Shown here: one piece after another, positions 1-11,746 of the stretch | Layout: every line of letters starts with the position of its first letter | Position numbering within the stretch: position 1 is the stretch's first letter | Origin: Moringa oleifera | Taxonomy: Eukaryota > Streptophyta > Magnoliopsida > Brassicales > Moringaceae | Assembly: GCA_021397835.1 (NCBI GenBank) | Contig: JAJFZO010000609.1 | Location: 8,124,001-8,188,000, forward strand | Direction of reading: 5' to 3' | Length of the DNA: 64,000 nt | Program-made: the position numbers and the translations under genes | Notes under the pieces: generated by a model | Database searches by the model: none | The model's input: the letters and a program-made list of their open reading frames with translations, nothing else | Told to the model about the DNA's origin: nothing

Positions 1-324
1 TTGGACGAATTCTGCATCTTGTGTGAGGGGACGTTAATGGATGGTGATGAAAGAGGGGAAGATAATAGGGGTGAAGGAGAAGGAGGAGGAGAAGAACAGG
101 AACTGAAGGAGGCTTTCGATGTGTTTGACAAGGACGGAGATGGGTTGATTTCGGTGGAGGAGTTGGGTCTGGTTCTGTGTTCTTTAGGCTTAAAGGAAGG
201 GAAGAAGATGGAGGACTGTAAGGAGATGATTAAGAGAGTCGATGTGGATGGTGATGGTATGGTTAACTTTGATGAGTTCAAGAGGATGATGAAACGTGGA
301 GGTGGGCTGTTCTCTGTCTCATGA
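1..324 (+). CDS. Calmodulin-like protein (CML), C-terminal part, 5'-truncated by window edge
   Basis: This is the C-terminal lobe of a calmodulin-like calcium sensor. The frame is open from base 1, so the start codon and N-terminal EF-hands lie to the left. An acidic linker rich in Glu and Gly (bases about 50-105) is followed by two EF-hands. The first loop reads [12 protein letters not shown] (about 127-162) and the second [12 protein letters not shown] (about 241-276); both have Asp at positions 1, 3 and 5, Gly at 6 and Glu at 12, so both should bind calcium. The second hand carries the [15 protein letters not shown] signature typical of the plant CML3/CML5/CML7 group, and the protein ends GGGLFSVS. 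No intron is seen in this part, as usual for these genes. The family relays calcium signals by binding target proteins. Family assignment is secure; the exact CML number is not. Confidence 0.93.
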   Translation: MDEFCILCEGTLMDGDERGEDNRGEGEGGGEEQELKEAFDVFDKDGDGLISVEELGLVLCSLGLKEGKKMEDCKEMIKRVDVDGDGMVNFDEFKRMMKRGGGLFSVS

Positions 325-1971
325 GTCACTCTCAGCCATTTTTACATCTTCCCCTTGTGAGCTTCCTTTCTCTCTTCATCTCTCCTTCTCCCTCTTCCTC
401 TTCCTCTCTCTTACTGGCATGCGCACAGGTTTTCATGCAAACAGAGAAATTGTACAGACAATAATGAAGCAGTACTGTTGTTAATCACTTTGATTGAAAG
501 GCTTTGAAACTCTGCAATTAGCCAAGTAAAAATGGTATGTCGATCATGAGTTATACGTTTTTTTATCAATTATTGCATATCCATGCTTAAATTTCCCATC
601 TCGTTCTGGTTCTGGGTAATATCAAATCAATTTTAGATACCCATTTGAGCATCTTGCCCTTGTCTATGAAATTATGTGAAGGCTTGCAGTAAACATTTCA
701 TGTTCAGATTCAAGGAATGACCTTGGATTAATACTTTTCAGGATTAATCTATACACATTAAATCTGTCTCTCATGATCCCATGTTGTCCCGAGAGATGTG
801 TGGTGTATTCTTTCAGTTTTAACCAGAACGAAATCTCTCTTATTATGATGTTGCTATATTTTAAAAGAAAGAAATGAAAAGATGTCAATGCCAAAGTCTC
901 TGTGGAGCAGGTTCACTTTGGCAAATCCAGTTCCGTACAAGTATAGCAGCATAAGTGGGAATCATTCTAGATGACCATATTCTTATTTGTAGAAAGACTA
1001 AGTCTTGTTTGGAGAGAGATTAACAAACATGAGGCAACCACAAGATTAAGTTAATCTAGCGGACCAGAACCTTAGCTTATAAAGGGTAATTTCCATGGGG
1101 GCAATGATAGGTCCGCTTGGTGGGCAAAGAAAGCAGGAAGAGGTGCTGATCTGACCAGAAAAAGCACACTGATGACAACATGTTCTGGTCTTAGTTGGAT
1201 CATGAGACACCCAACAAGAATAACATTGTCCACTTAGGATTCCCCACAGAGAAAGAAATGGCAGAAAAGGTAGTGCTTTCAAATCCAAAATTGCTAGTGG
1301 AAGGAGATCAACTCTCAACAAACACAAGGGGCCAATACAAACTTTCTACCAAGCAAATGAAACTAAAGATGGGGCCATTAATTAAATTAGAAAATTAAGT
1401 CATACCGTAAGAGCAAAACAGTCTCAACTGAAATCACAGCCTATTAGTAATACTGGCAGGCTCAGTTTTACTCAGGATAGTCTATGCACAATGAACTGCC
1501 TTACTCATTTCTTATGGCTGCTTCTGTCATCTACAGGTTATAACTGGATAATTTAAATGTCAACTTGATCACTGCTTCTCTGGGAGACAGTGCTGATGAG
1601 AGAATGAGCAAGAATGTATCTAATCGCAGAAGCAAGAAAGCTACCAAATATGCCACACATTGAAGGACATGCTCCTCACAAAGCTGCCCATCTTTTCAAA
1701 TGCTTAAGTAGATACAGATGATTGTTCATATATATGAATATGAAGCCTAAGAACATTTAGAGATTATCGATCCACATAACTTAAAGACAAAATTGCAAAA
1801 CCAAGGACCACCTTGGTTGCAAACTGAATGTAACCAATTGTATCTTTTGATCATAATCCACCTATATACCAAGTTAAAAAAGTGCAATGCCTGCCTGCTG
1901 TTGTAGGTAGCAAATTCCAAGGTGAGGTGCTTCGCACAATCTTTCCCAAAGCACATGGAATTCAAGAAGGA
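325..1971. other. Spacer between two convergent genes
   Basis: This stretch follows the CML stop codon and precedes the stop of the minus-strand CUE gene, so it should hold both 3' untranslated regions. It starts with a pyrimidine-rich tract (about 340-415). Short ORFs here (for example 1195-1398) show no codon bias or recognisable domain. I see nothing else in it. Confidence 0.6.
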
Positions 1972-4900
1972 TCAGAAAACATCCGGGAAGAAACGTCCCG
2001 GGATAGAGCTGCTCTGCTGTGCCTGCTTCAGGTGCATTGTCAAAGCATAGTTGTTCACCTACAGGGAATCACACGATCAAACATCAGACATTCGGCTATC
2101 AGACTGCAGCAGACTACACGTTGTTTAAACATGAAATCAAAATATACAAAGATCTGATCAACAATACAAGGGAGTTTTAGATATCAAGAGTTTGAGGGTC
2201 AAGAGAACAACCTCCAGTGTTCTCAACTGCTCCTGGTACTGGGCCACTAACTGCTTCAAATGCTGCAACTCTTGGCTCTGGTCCTCGTATTCTTTCTGAC
2301 GCTCATGCTGAATAGCGACAGCTCGCTTGAGAATGTTATTTTCATGAACAAGTGCCTCTACTTGTTCCTTTAGCACCATATTTTCCTAATCAAACACATT
2401 CAAAATAGGCCATGGATAAATTATTGTGCACTCATCAATTCAACCATCCACCCAACCAGAAAGAAAAAAAAAGAGCTCTGTTTCCAGCCACATGACGTGG
2501 GGAAGAAGGGGGGGAGGAGAAGGAAATACATGATAGCAGTAACAATGATGATAACAACCAACCTGGTGAAAACTTCTCACTGACTCCGCACCAGCACGTT
2601 CACGAATTGACTTCTCCAAAACCTCCAAGGCTCTTGAAGCACGGGCTTTGGCATCATCCATATCAGAAGCACTCATCATTTCTCTAACGAAGAGTTCAAC
2701 CCAATCAGCACCATCCATCGAGAAGAAATTTGGAGAAGATGAATCAATGGTAGATGGAATGTCTTGACAAGTTGTCACTACACCTGGAACATCAGATTAT
2801 TGCCAATCAAAACTACCATAAATATGACATCATACTCATTAATTAGTTATATTTATAGAACTGTTTTAAATTCTAATTATGTCTTATACAAAGAGTTCTA
2901 GCACAAGAACAGCCAAATTTTGCTTAAAACACCATAAACATGTAGCAGCATCAACCATAACAAAGTTCTATGGACAAATAAGCAAACAAAATCAAACCAC
3001 ACATCCACCGAAGAACTTCGCAAACAATGGAGAAGAACAGACAAGGCAATATCTAGGAAGGTACGAGAAGGAGTAGTTTATTCTTCTGAAAAAGAGGAAG
3101 CAGCTATAATTGTTTACCAAACAAGAAAAAAGGGCACAAAGCAGACAAAATTATGATTCATTGATGGAATCAAGGAAAGTAATGCTGTGAATTCAAGAAA
3201 TAATCATCAATCGGTAGATATGCTTACATAAAGAGAAAGAACCTCTATCGAAATGTGTAGGCAGACAATGCTGTTAGTGCACCAACAACATATTGAGGAT
3301 AACAGATAATTAAAAGAAGGACATAATTAAAACAGCCTTGGGATAGGAACAACTTATAAAAACTGGACACCACATCCAGCAGGTTGGCAAAACCCAACCA
3401 AAGAAAAATTAAAGTTCTATTTCCTGTTTTATGATTACATATGGAAGTCTTGAAGCTGGTTCAAATGAAGATCAAGACCCAGCAAAGCATTTGGAGATTT
3501 ACACTGCAATAAGTTCATCAGGACAACAAGGGCAATCAGTTTATAGGTAAATTTATCTTATTACGTAACTCTAGAATCACCAAAAACACTATAAGTGCAA
3601 CAGCAGTGAATAATCATGTGATATTTAAGTCAAATTTTTCAAATGTATCTTCAACTCTCAAAACCAGGTCATTTTTGTCTTCTCATACTATTTTCATGCA
3701 AATATACATAAACATTATATAAAGCTCTCTATTTCATAGACAAAAACTAGTATTAGAAGTTCACAAAATAAAAGTATGAGGATAATTTATCTTTGTAATC
3801 ACAAAATTCAAAATTGATGCATGAAAAGACAGGTTCTCATAAAAGAAACGAGCAAAATGGCAGACAGAGGCACACACAAGAGCACAATTGAACAAACAAA
3901 TATCTCAGTTAATCAAAAAAAGCTTTAAACATCAGAATATCAAACTTGAGAAAATTTTATTTATTTGAATCTATTGCACCTTCTGGTTGAAGTTGTGCAT
4001 CTCCTTCCTGTGCGACATCGGATTTGCTGGCAGCAGAATTCACATTTTTGTCAATAGATCCTAAACGGAGCTCATTCAAACTTCTTATAGCTGAATCCAG
4101 ATCATCTCCACATTCTTCAAGTGCTCTCTCAAGAAGCTAAATTACAAGTTTCAAATCAGTTATTAAATTGTCTCATTATGTTTGAAAGACACAAGCACAG
4201 CATGCATCTTCAAATTGATGTTTAAATACATGTTTTGACAAATAAAACAATATGCATATTTAAATCACTCAATTGCTAGATTGTGAATACAACAGGATGT
4301 ACATGAACCTCTTCTGGTTGAAAACTCTAAACGAAATAAAAGATCTTAATAGAGGTATCAGTCAATAACTCAGCTTACGTCCCACCGATATCCTACTATT
4401 GTTATGGATGTGCAATTTTTTTGGCATACACTTTCTTCCTCCAATATTATTTTTAATAGAAAAAGATGGATGTATTACTTGAGTAGAAACTGTAAGCACA
4501 ATTCTAACCCCAAATAATTTTCCATGACCTGAAATTTTGGGAAGATAAATCTCTAGTCCTGGAATTCTCAGTGCCACTAGCTACAAGCAATGGAGCTTGC
4601 ATAATGACCATGTCAGAAGCAAAATAAACAAATAACAAAGGCTTAAAACCTATCCTCACAATATCCCACAACAAACTGTAGGCGGGCCCTTTAAAAAAAA
4701 ATAATAGATCTTGGATGTCAGTCAAGTATATTGACAAACTTTTAAATATCTTTTGCACTTATGTTCTGTTGATATATTTCAAACAATGCTATCCTTGGGT
4801 TCCTGGTTTTCTCTCTTGGATAGTTCCCCTTGTTCATAGGAAGAGGATTCTGAAAAATATCTTTTACTGCAAAATATCTTTTCTATTGTGCGGTAAATCT

Positions 4901-5570
4901 GTTTTGGTTTGTTCTCACTCTGCTTTTTTTCTGCCCTCATTTTCTACTGTTATTACTACCTTTGAATTGTTATCTTATGCAACCATAGAAAAACACTCCA
5001 TTTACAATAATTTACACAAGGAAAAATCTCATTATGACAAAATCTTGAACTTTTTCTTCTTCCGTGACAAGCTCAAACTTGATCAAATAGACTTGCAAAA
5101 TTTCAAAGCAGCTAGATCTCCTCAGCCAAACCAAAATAAGGGACTTACGCGGATTATGCAATTGTCAATCTTTCTAACAAAAAAGAAGTTATTAACACAA
5201 AATACAGAATTGATCTGAAGTATAATTTGTTTAGATTCTTCAAACAGAAATCTAATCAAAAAATTAGCATTCAAAATCAAACAGAAGAAAAAAGACAGAA
5301 AAACCAGAAATGAGACAAAATCCAAAGGAGAAGGGAAAAAAGAAAAAGAAAAGAAGGAACCTGCTTATCCATGTCAGGGAATATAGCAATGAGTTGGTCG
5401 ATCAAAAGCGAGGATTGGGAGGAGGAAGAAGGAGCAGGGAAAGGCGAGAACGACCTGGGAGGGGAGAAACGAACGGGGGAAGAAGAGGAGCAGCGGATTC
5501 TCTTGGAGACGGGAGGGGAAGCAGCCAATTCCTCGAATAAAGATCTCTTCCCGCACACTATGGCAGACAT
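1972..5570 (-). CDS. CUE-domain (ubiquitin-binding) protein, 5 exons, 282 aa
   Basis: Exons on the minus strand are 5361-5570, 3980-4136, 2563-2783, 2212-2385 and 1972-2058; all introns are GT-AG and the phases close to 282 aa. The start is the first ATG, opening MSAIVCGKRSLFEELA. Residues about 10-55 are Ser/Pro-rich and probably disordered. A CUE domain follows (about 58-97): LIDQLIAIFPDMDKQLLERA across the exon 1/2 junction, then a DLDSAIRSLNEL helix. Its conserved Phe-Pro (IFPDMD) and di-Leu positions are those that contact ubiquitin in the family. Residues about 195-255 form a Gln/Glu/Leu-rich coiled coil. The protein ends SSIPGRFFPDVF. It resembles the plant 'ubiquitin system component Cue' family (Arabidopsis At5g32440 type, from memory), whose cellular role is poorly known; ubiquitin binding is inferred from the domain. 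Confidence 0.9.
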
Positions 5571-6660
5571 GTTATCTGCTTCCTCTCCTCTTTATTTTTC
5601 CTTCTGCTTTCTCTCCTCCTCCTCCTCCTCCTCTAATTCCTTCCTTTTCCTATCAATTCTATTCAACTGCTCATGCAGTGACTATCTTTTCCGACAAAAC
5701 CAATATCAGCGCTTCGTTTTTTTGTTTTTGTTTTTCTCTTCCCGGATCAAAAAAACCTCCGATGAATCAAGAATTATCAGATCCAATAATCAATCTCCGA
5801 AATCGACGAATCCAGAATTAATTAAGTAATAACAATGAGGGATCGGAAGGAATCAGCGAGGATTCGCAGCATTGGATATGTATCTTTTTATCGGGTGCAA
5901 TCGCGGTTCCATGGCTAGGCTTGGCTTCCCAGAATTTAATTCCGAGGTTTGGTACTGTGATCGAGTGACAATGCGGTCGATGAAGAGCCACTTATAACCA
6001 CCCACGTAGACCGCACCGTTTCTCTACGTCACGAACGGTGGCCCTTGTTGGATCTCCATAAAAAATTATTGGCCGTTTACTTTTGCTTTTTATTTCCCTT
6101 TTTTTTTTTTTGCGGCCTCTACAATTATTTATTGCTGTAGTACAACTACTAGTCCAAAAAGGCGGCGTTACTTCCAGTACAGACGCTGCCGTTTCATGGA
6201 AGGCCGGGGCTTATTTAACTCAGGCCCAAGACAGATTAGGCCTCTAGACATGGGCCCAACATTTCAAGCTGATTGGGCCCATATAGATCGAATATATTGG
6301 AAAATTTGGAGATTATTAAATCATATAATATGCTTTTGCTTTAGGTGGGTCGGTTCAATTATTCATCATATACCCTATGCTTTTTGCTCTTAGGGTATAA
6401 TCAACAAATCATGATCTGGGGGACCCAATCTTGGATGTGTTTGCACCAATTGGAATCTTACTAAGATAAAAGAGTGTGAAGCATGATGATGATGATGATA
6501 CCTAAGATGCAAGCAGTTTGGACAAGTGGGTGTTTACAACCCAAGCAGCAACACTTGGTGCCTCACACATAGTGTGTGCTCAGATGGGTTTTTTCTATCA
6601 ATTGGGCCCTCCCCCATGTGGGTGCCCAACATCTGCCCATTAACACCAATTGGGTCCGTA
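5571..6660. promoter_or_regulatory. Leader and promoter region of the CUE gene, with TGGGCC-type site II elements
   Basis: Upstream of the minus-strand ATG lies a CT/GA-rich leader (about 5575-5640). Around 6210-6290 the sequence has several GGCCCA/TGGGCC motifs (for example GGGCCCAAC and ATTGGGCCCAT), which match site II/TCP-binding elements of plant housekeeping-type promoters. Another group is near 6600-6655 (TTGGGCCC, TTGGGTCC). Function is inferred from motif class only. A GATGATGATGATGAT microsatellite sits at about 6484-6500. Confidence 0.45.
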
Positions 6661-9600
6661 ACTCCACACAACCCAAAATAGATATTTTTATAATTTATTA
6701 TAATAATGTATAAATTAATTAAATAACATTTTAATTATATATTTTATCTAGCAATTAAATGTTATCATTTTTTTAAAAAATGTAATATAGTAAGATCATT
6801 TCAAAATTAATTGTGAATATTTTTTTACTGATTTGAATTTGTATTGTATTTTCTACTAGGAAGCTTGAAATGCATAAAATAATATGTAAATAAATAATTT
6901 AATTATTAATTTTATTAAATTATAATATCTTTTTTTAAAAATTTAACTTGATTCAAATCAATAAAAATTGTTGATCACAGTAAGTGATTCTATGGATCTA
7001 AAAATAATGAATTCAAATCATCTACTACTTAAGAGTTGCATTAATTTCTTAAAAAATATATTAAAATATGATAATTTGATAAAAAATTATATAATAAGTT
7101 TATATATTAACATGATAAATAATAAAAATATTTTTAAATACCTTTTAAAAAAACAACACAAATATAAATGATATATGATAGAGCTTGAGTGGACTACACT
7201 GCTCTTTAGTTGTGTGGGTGGGAGGGCCCTAAGAGGAGACCCCACCCACTTAGTGGGGGCAATGGGCATCTATCTCTCTCTCTCTTTCTTCTTTCCAACA
7301 AGGACCCTATTGTCAAGTTGCAACACACACTGTACCCAAAACAAAAAAAAAAATTGGATCTTGCTTTTCTTGGGGCAAAAAAGCATCATAGAATACCATT
7401 TTGTTTATGGTTGGGTGATGAAATGACTCCTCACCAAGCACCTCCTCCCTCCCATCTCTCCTCCTGCCTTTAGAAAAAGAAAAACCCAAAAAATCTCTGT
7501 AGTGAAACCTATTCAGGAAGGAATATAGGAGAGCGAGAGAGAGAGAGAGAGTGGGTGATGGGATTGGCACTCGAATATGGTTTGACCAGGCAATAATAGA
7601 GAGCTAAGAATATTTCATTGTTTAATAAGCAAAACCAAAAATTTGACCGTTTTGGTGACTAAAATATTTTTGACATGAATTACACCAAAATCTTTGTTTG
7701 CAAAAAGCTGTTTAATAGTCTGCTCACCTGCCAACACACCTTTTCTTCTTTATTCTTTTTGGCCACAAACACATAAATTGCGGAGAGAAACAAAGACCTA
7801 CGTCTTCCACCAATCATAGTTTATTAATATAATTTAAAATTAATTATATATTTTATAAATTATATTTTTAATTTAATGATATAAAAATTTTAATAATTTA
7901 CAATATTTAATTAGATATTCAAGATTTAAGTGATATATAAAACTGTGTCAGCATGTGAACTTTTTTTTATCACGTTCCTTTTATTAGAATAAGCACTAAT
8001 TTTTTAAAAAAATTAATTATATTTTTAGTATAATTTAATTTTAAATAAATACCATATAAATTCTTAAAATTTATCATCTCTTTAAATAAAATTTTTCATA
8101 ATTCTTCAGAATCTATTAATGTAGATCAAAATAAATTGTACTGAAAAAATTAAATGTAGAAAATATTTAAATTAATTTTTTACAATAAATTTTAATTTAA
8201 AATATTTGAATTGCAGTAAAATAAAAAATAAATTTTTTTAATAAAAAATTTATACTATCAAAAATTTTAAAAATTTTTGAAAAAAGTAATTCGTGAGTCA
8301 AATTTTATTTAAATTAAAAAGTAAATTTTATTTAAATAATTTTTAAAGCATTTTAATAATAAAAAATTATTAATTTTTTTATGATCCTTTTGATTCAAAA
8401 TCTGATTTATATATAATTACTAGATCGTAATTTATTTGATAAGTGATTATATTATAAATTGATAAATTTTAAACATTAATTAAATTCTCTAATTCAATCA
8501 TGAATTTATTAGATAATTTTTTATATAAAACTCAAATTTTTACATTAAAATTATTTTTACAAATTTAAAAAATTATTGATAAATAAAAACATTGGCATAA
8601 ATAAAGATAAAATCCGTTATCCAAATGAAGAGGTGACATGAAAAGTTGCATAATGTATAGTGACCCAACAGAATGGTGTCGTTTTGTCTTTTTCGGGGAC
8701 TCAAAAATTGCCTCTTTCCAAGGTCTTCAAATTATTAATTTCAAAATACATTATTCTCTGCTAATTTATTGTTTCTTAAGCATAAAACATCAGCTCTCAA
8801 TATCTTCCTGTTTTAGATTTTCCTTCCCATTTCCCCTCTTTAGCAACCTTTTTGTTTTTTTGTGGGACCCACCGCTTGTACGTTTCTTTCTTTCTTAAAG
8901 AAACGAAAGAAATTCTCTAGGTACTAATTATTGCTTTTAATAAATCTATTATTTTAAAATTGAAAAACAAAATTCTCTCAATACCCCTAATTAGTATTAT
9001 ATTGGAAAATTTTATTTTATTTCTTTTTCTAGTGCAATATAATGAGAGATTTAAGATTTTATTTTAATATGATTTTTTTAAAAGAAGAGAAAATTATTAT
9101 TTTTATAATTTGTTGCATTAATAATAGAATATAATTGAAATAAAATTTAATCAATTTATTTATATGAATATCTATTTAAAAAAGATATATATATTAAATT
9201 AATAAAAAATTATGTTTACCATTAGCTTACAAACACGATAATTAAATTCATCGTCAACGTAAAATAGGCTTTGCTTTGGGGATTAGCACATTATAAAATC
9301 AAAATCCAAGGCTATTGAGGATGAGATATATATAGCCAAAATAAAGGGATGACATCAACCAAATTTTGCATTTTATTTTACACAAATAAAATATCACCCA
9401 AAATTAGTTATTTTTAATTTTTTAAATTAATTATATCATATGAATATATATTTTTTGTAATTTTAAATTAAAATTTATAAAAAAATTATATATATTTAAG
9501 ATTTTTATTTTTATAAAATTTTTAATATGAATATTTTGTTATAATTTTTATTAATATTAATAATTTTACATATACATTTAAAGTTATAAAATATAAAATG

Positions 9601-10308
9601 TAAATCAAAAGACTAATTATTCATTTAGCGTTGACATTTAAATTAGTAAAATATTTATTTTTTTTAATATATTAAAATTACATTTTTTACAAAATTTTGG
9701 AATATGTAATTAAAATTTGTCATGCTATTTTTAAAGAGACAGAGCATAACAAATTGATGAATGACAGTAATATGTTCACAAAAAACAAAAAATAAAAATG
9801 GGTATATTAAAAATACAAACATATTCTTTTTATTATTTATTCAATTACTATTATGCCAAAGTCATTATGATTTTACTAAATTGGACATAAAAAAAAAAAC
9901 CTAACTAAGAACCAGAATATTGTCTTGCACCAGACTACATTTACTATGTGGCATATTATTGCTTTATTTTTATTTATTATTTATAAATATAAAGTATTTC
10001 TGGTCTTAAACAATATCTTTCATATTTTTCTTGCTTCAACATAAAAAGAAATATAATTGATGTTTTCGTACATCATTTTTATTTTTTTACATATTGTTTA
10101 AAGATATTTATATCTTATTAAACAAGAATTAGTTTTTATTAATTTTAATCAAAAGATATATTTTAAATAACTATGATTTTTTTTGAAAAAATTCTTAGAA
10201 AATAAAGGAGTTTTCAATTTACTAAAAAATGTTTAATTAGCTATGATCTTAACAAAATTTCCTAAAATTAGTAATAATGGGTAAGAAAAAACGAGAAGTA
10301 ATTGATCT
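6661..10308. other. AT-rich intergenic DNA without genes
   Basis: Very AT-rich sequence, especially 6661-7170 and 7810-10300, with stops in all frames and only short chance ORFs. A less AT-rich island (about 7180-7570) has GGGCCC/GGGTGGG motifs and a GA microsatellite at about 7532-7550. I find no protein domain, tRNA or terminal inverted repeat that I can defend. Confidence 0.6.
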
Positions 10309-10877
10309 TTAGAACATTTTTGTTACCCTATAGGACACAGTTCTGTCTTTAAGAACAAATGAAGTGTTCTTCCAAACATTTTCTCTGAAATGAGAAAATG
10401 GATTCCGGTGGAAGTAAAAGTTTATCAAAAGAGGAAAATATACAGAGGAAAATGGGACACTGAAAAGCTGGCTTTGGGCAGCTGCGGATGGCCAAAAACT
10501 TTTCCCTGCATAGTGCTTTTGGTAATTTCTCCATGGTCGAACAGAGGGGAGAGAGAGAGAGAGAGAGCATTGGCATCCCCCACACAAAAGGTGGTGGGAA
10601 AAAGTTCTTTTTGTACACACTGCGATGATGGTGATGATGATGCCTGCAATCTCCAACAGCAGCAGCAACAACAACATCAACGACACTAATAACAACAATT
10701 CCCTTCCTTTTCTCTCACTTGCTCCCTCTGTATTACTTTCCGTCATACTTATTTCTCTGATTCTCTGCTCTCAAAACATGGCCAGTCTATTCTCAGAGGT
10801 CTCAGTCGGCTCTCCTATCTCATACACTTATATTAACCCATGAACCGTAAGAGAGGCAGAAGCAGCCATCAACGCTG
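10309..10877 (+). promoter_or_regulatory. Probable 5' leader/promoter of the kinase gene, with a small uORF
   Basis: GC content rises just before the kinase gene. The region holds a GA microsatellite (about 10548-10567), a CAG/CAA repeat (about 10658-10680) and pyrimidine-rich patches typical of plant 5' leaders. An upstream ORF at 10778-10843 (21 codons, opening MASLFSEVSVGS) ends 34 bases before the kinase ATG at 10878. No clear TATA box was identified, so the transcription start is unknown and it is uncertain how much of this is transcribed. Confidence 0.4.
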
Positions 10878-11697
10878 ATGGACGATAACTGCGGTTGCTG
10901 GGCTGTCCTTAAACGCGGCGTTAGAGGTGCCTGCAAGTCCTCTGCTTCAAGAGACTCTCCTAACACTATTCCTCGTACTAGTCTTGTTTATGACGCGGGT
11001 ATACTTTTTGTTATAAGTTGTGATTACATCTTTCTGTTTATTTCCTTTCTTTGTCAATTCTGTATATGGGTTTTTCCTTTTGGTTGTTCTTTCCAAAATT
11101 TCTTTCAGATAGGCTCCATTTATGTCTGAACTTGGGTCTCCTATGTTTTTTTTTTTTAACTTTTGTAATGCTTTGATGCTTGTAAAGCTTGTTTGCCCTG
11201 GCTTCCTGCCTTTCTCTCACTTGAGTTCTCTCTCTAATTCTTTACCAATTCGATGTCTCTTTTCGTTGATTTCGAAAATGTTTAGTACTCTCCTCTCATG
11301 GTTTTATTCTAATTTTGGATAACAATCACGGGGTTGGATTCGTGTCTGTGAAATTTTAGTAAAAGCACTTAGTCAGCAGATCTGACTCTGGCTGTTTCTG
11401 CTGATTCTTTCACTCAATACCAATTTCTGGCGTTAAAAAGTTACGAAGTTTGGAATCGAAAACAATATCAGCTGATTGTGGAAAATTCAATCTTTAGTTG
11501 GTTTCCTAAGAGGAAATTGTGAAGCTGAAATCTGAAGGGTGCTTCTTCTCTGTATCAGCTTGTTAGTCTGTTCATGGCTCCTCAAGAAAACTGTGGTACT
11601 TCACCAAGTAGTCAGTTTTCACATGTGAAAGAGAGAGAGAGAGAGAGAGGGAGGGAGAAGGGGGGCCCTGGGGGTTGGGGGGAAGAGAGCCGCAGAG

Positions 11698-11746
<49 letters not shown>

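Noticed and set aside
4715..5218. 167-codon plus-strand ORF
   Set aside because: Lies opposite intron 1 of the CUE gene, is rich in Phe/Leu from T-rich sequence, and matches no family; taken as chance.
10309..10746. 145-codon minus-strand ORF
   Set aside because: Low-complexity translation (poly-Leu from a CAG/CAA repeat, Ser-Leu from a GA repeat) opposite the kinase leader.
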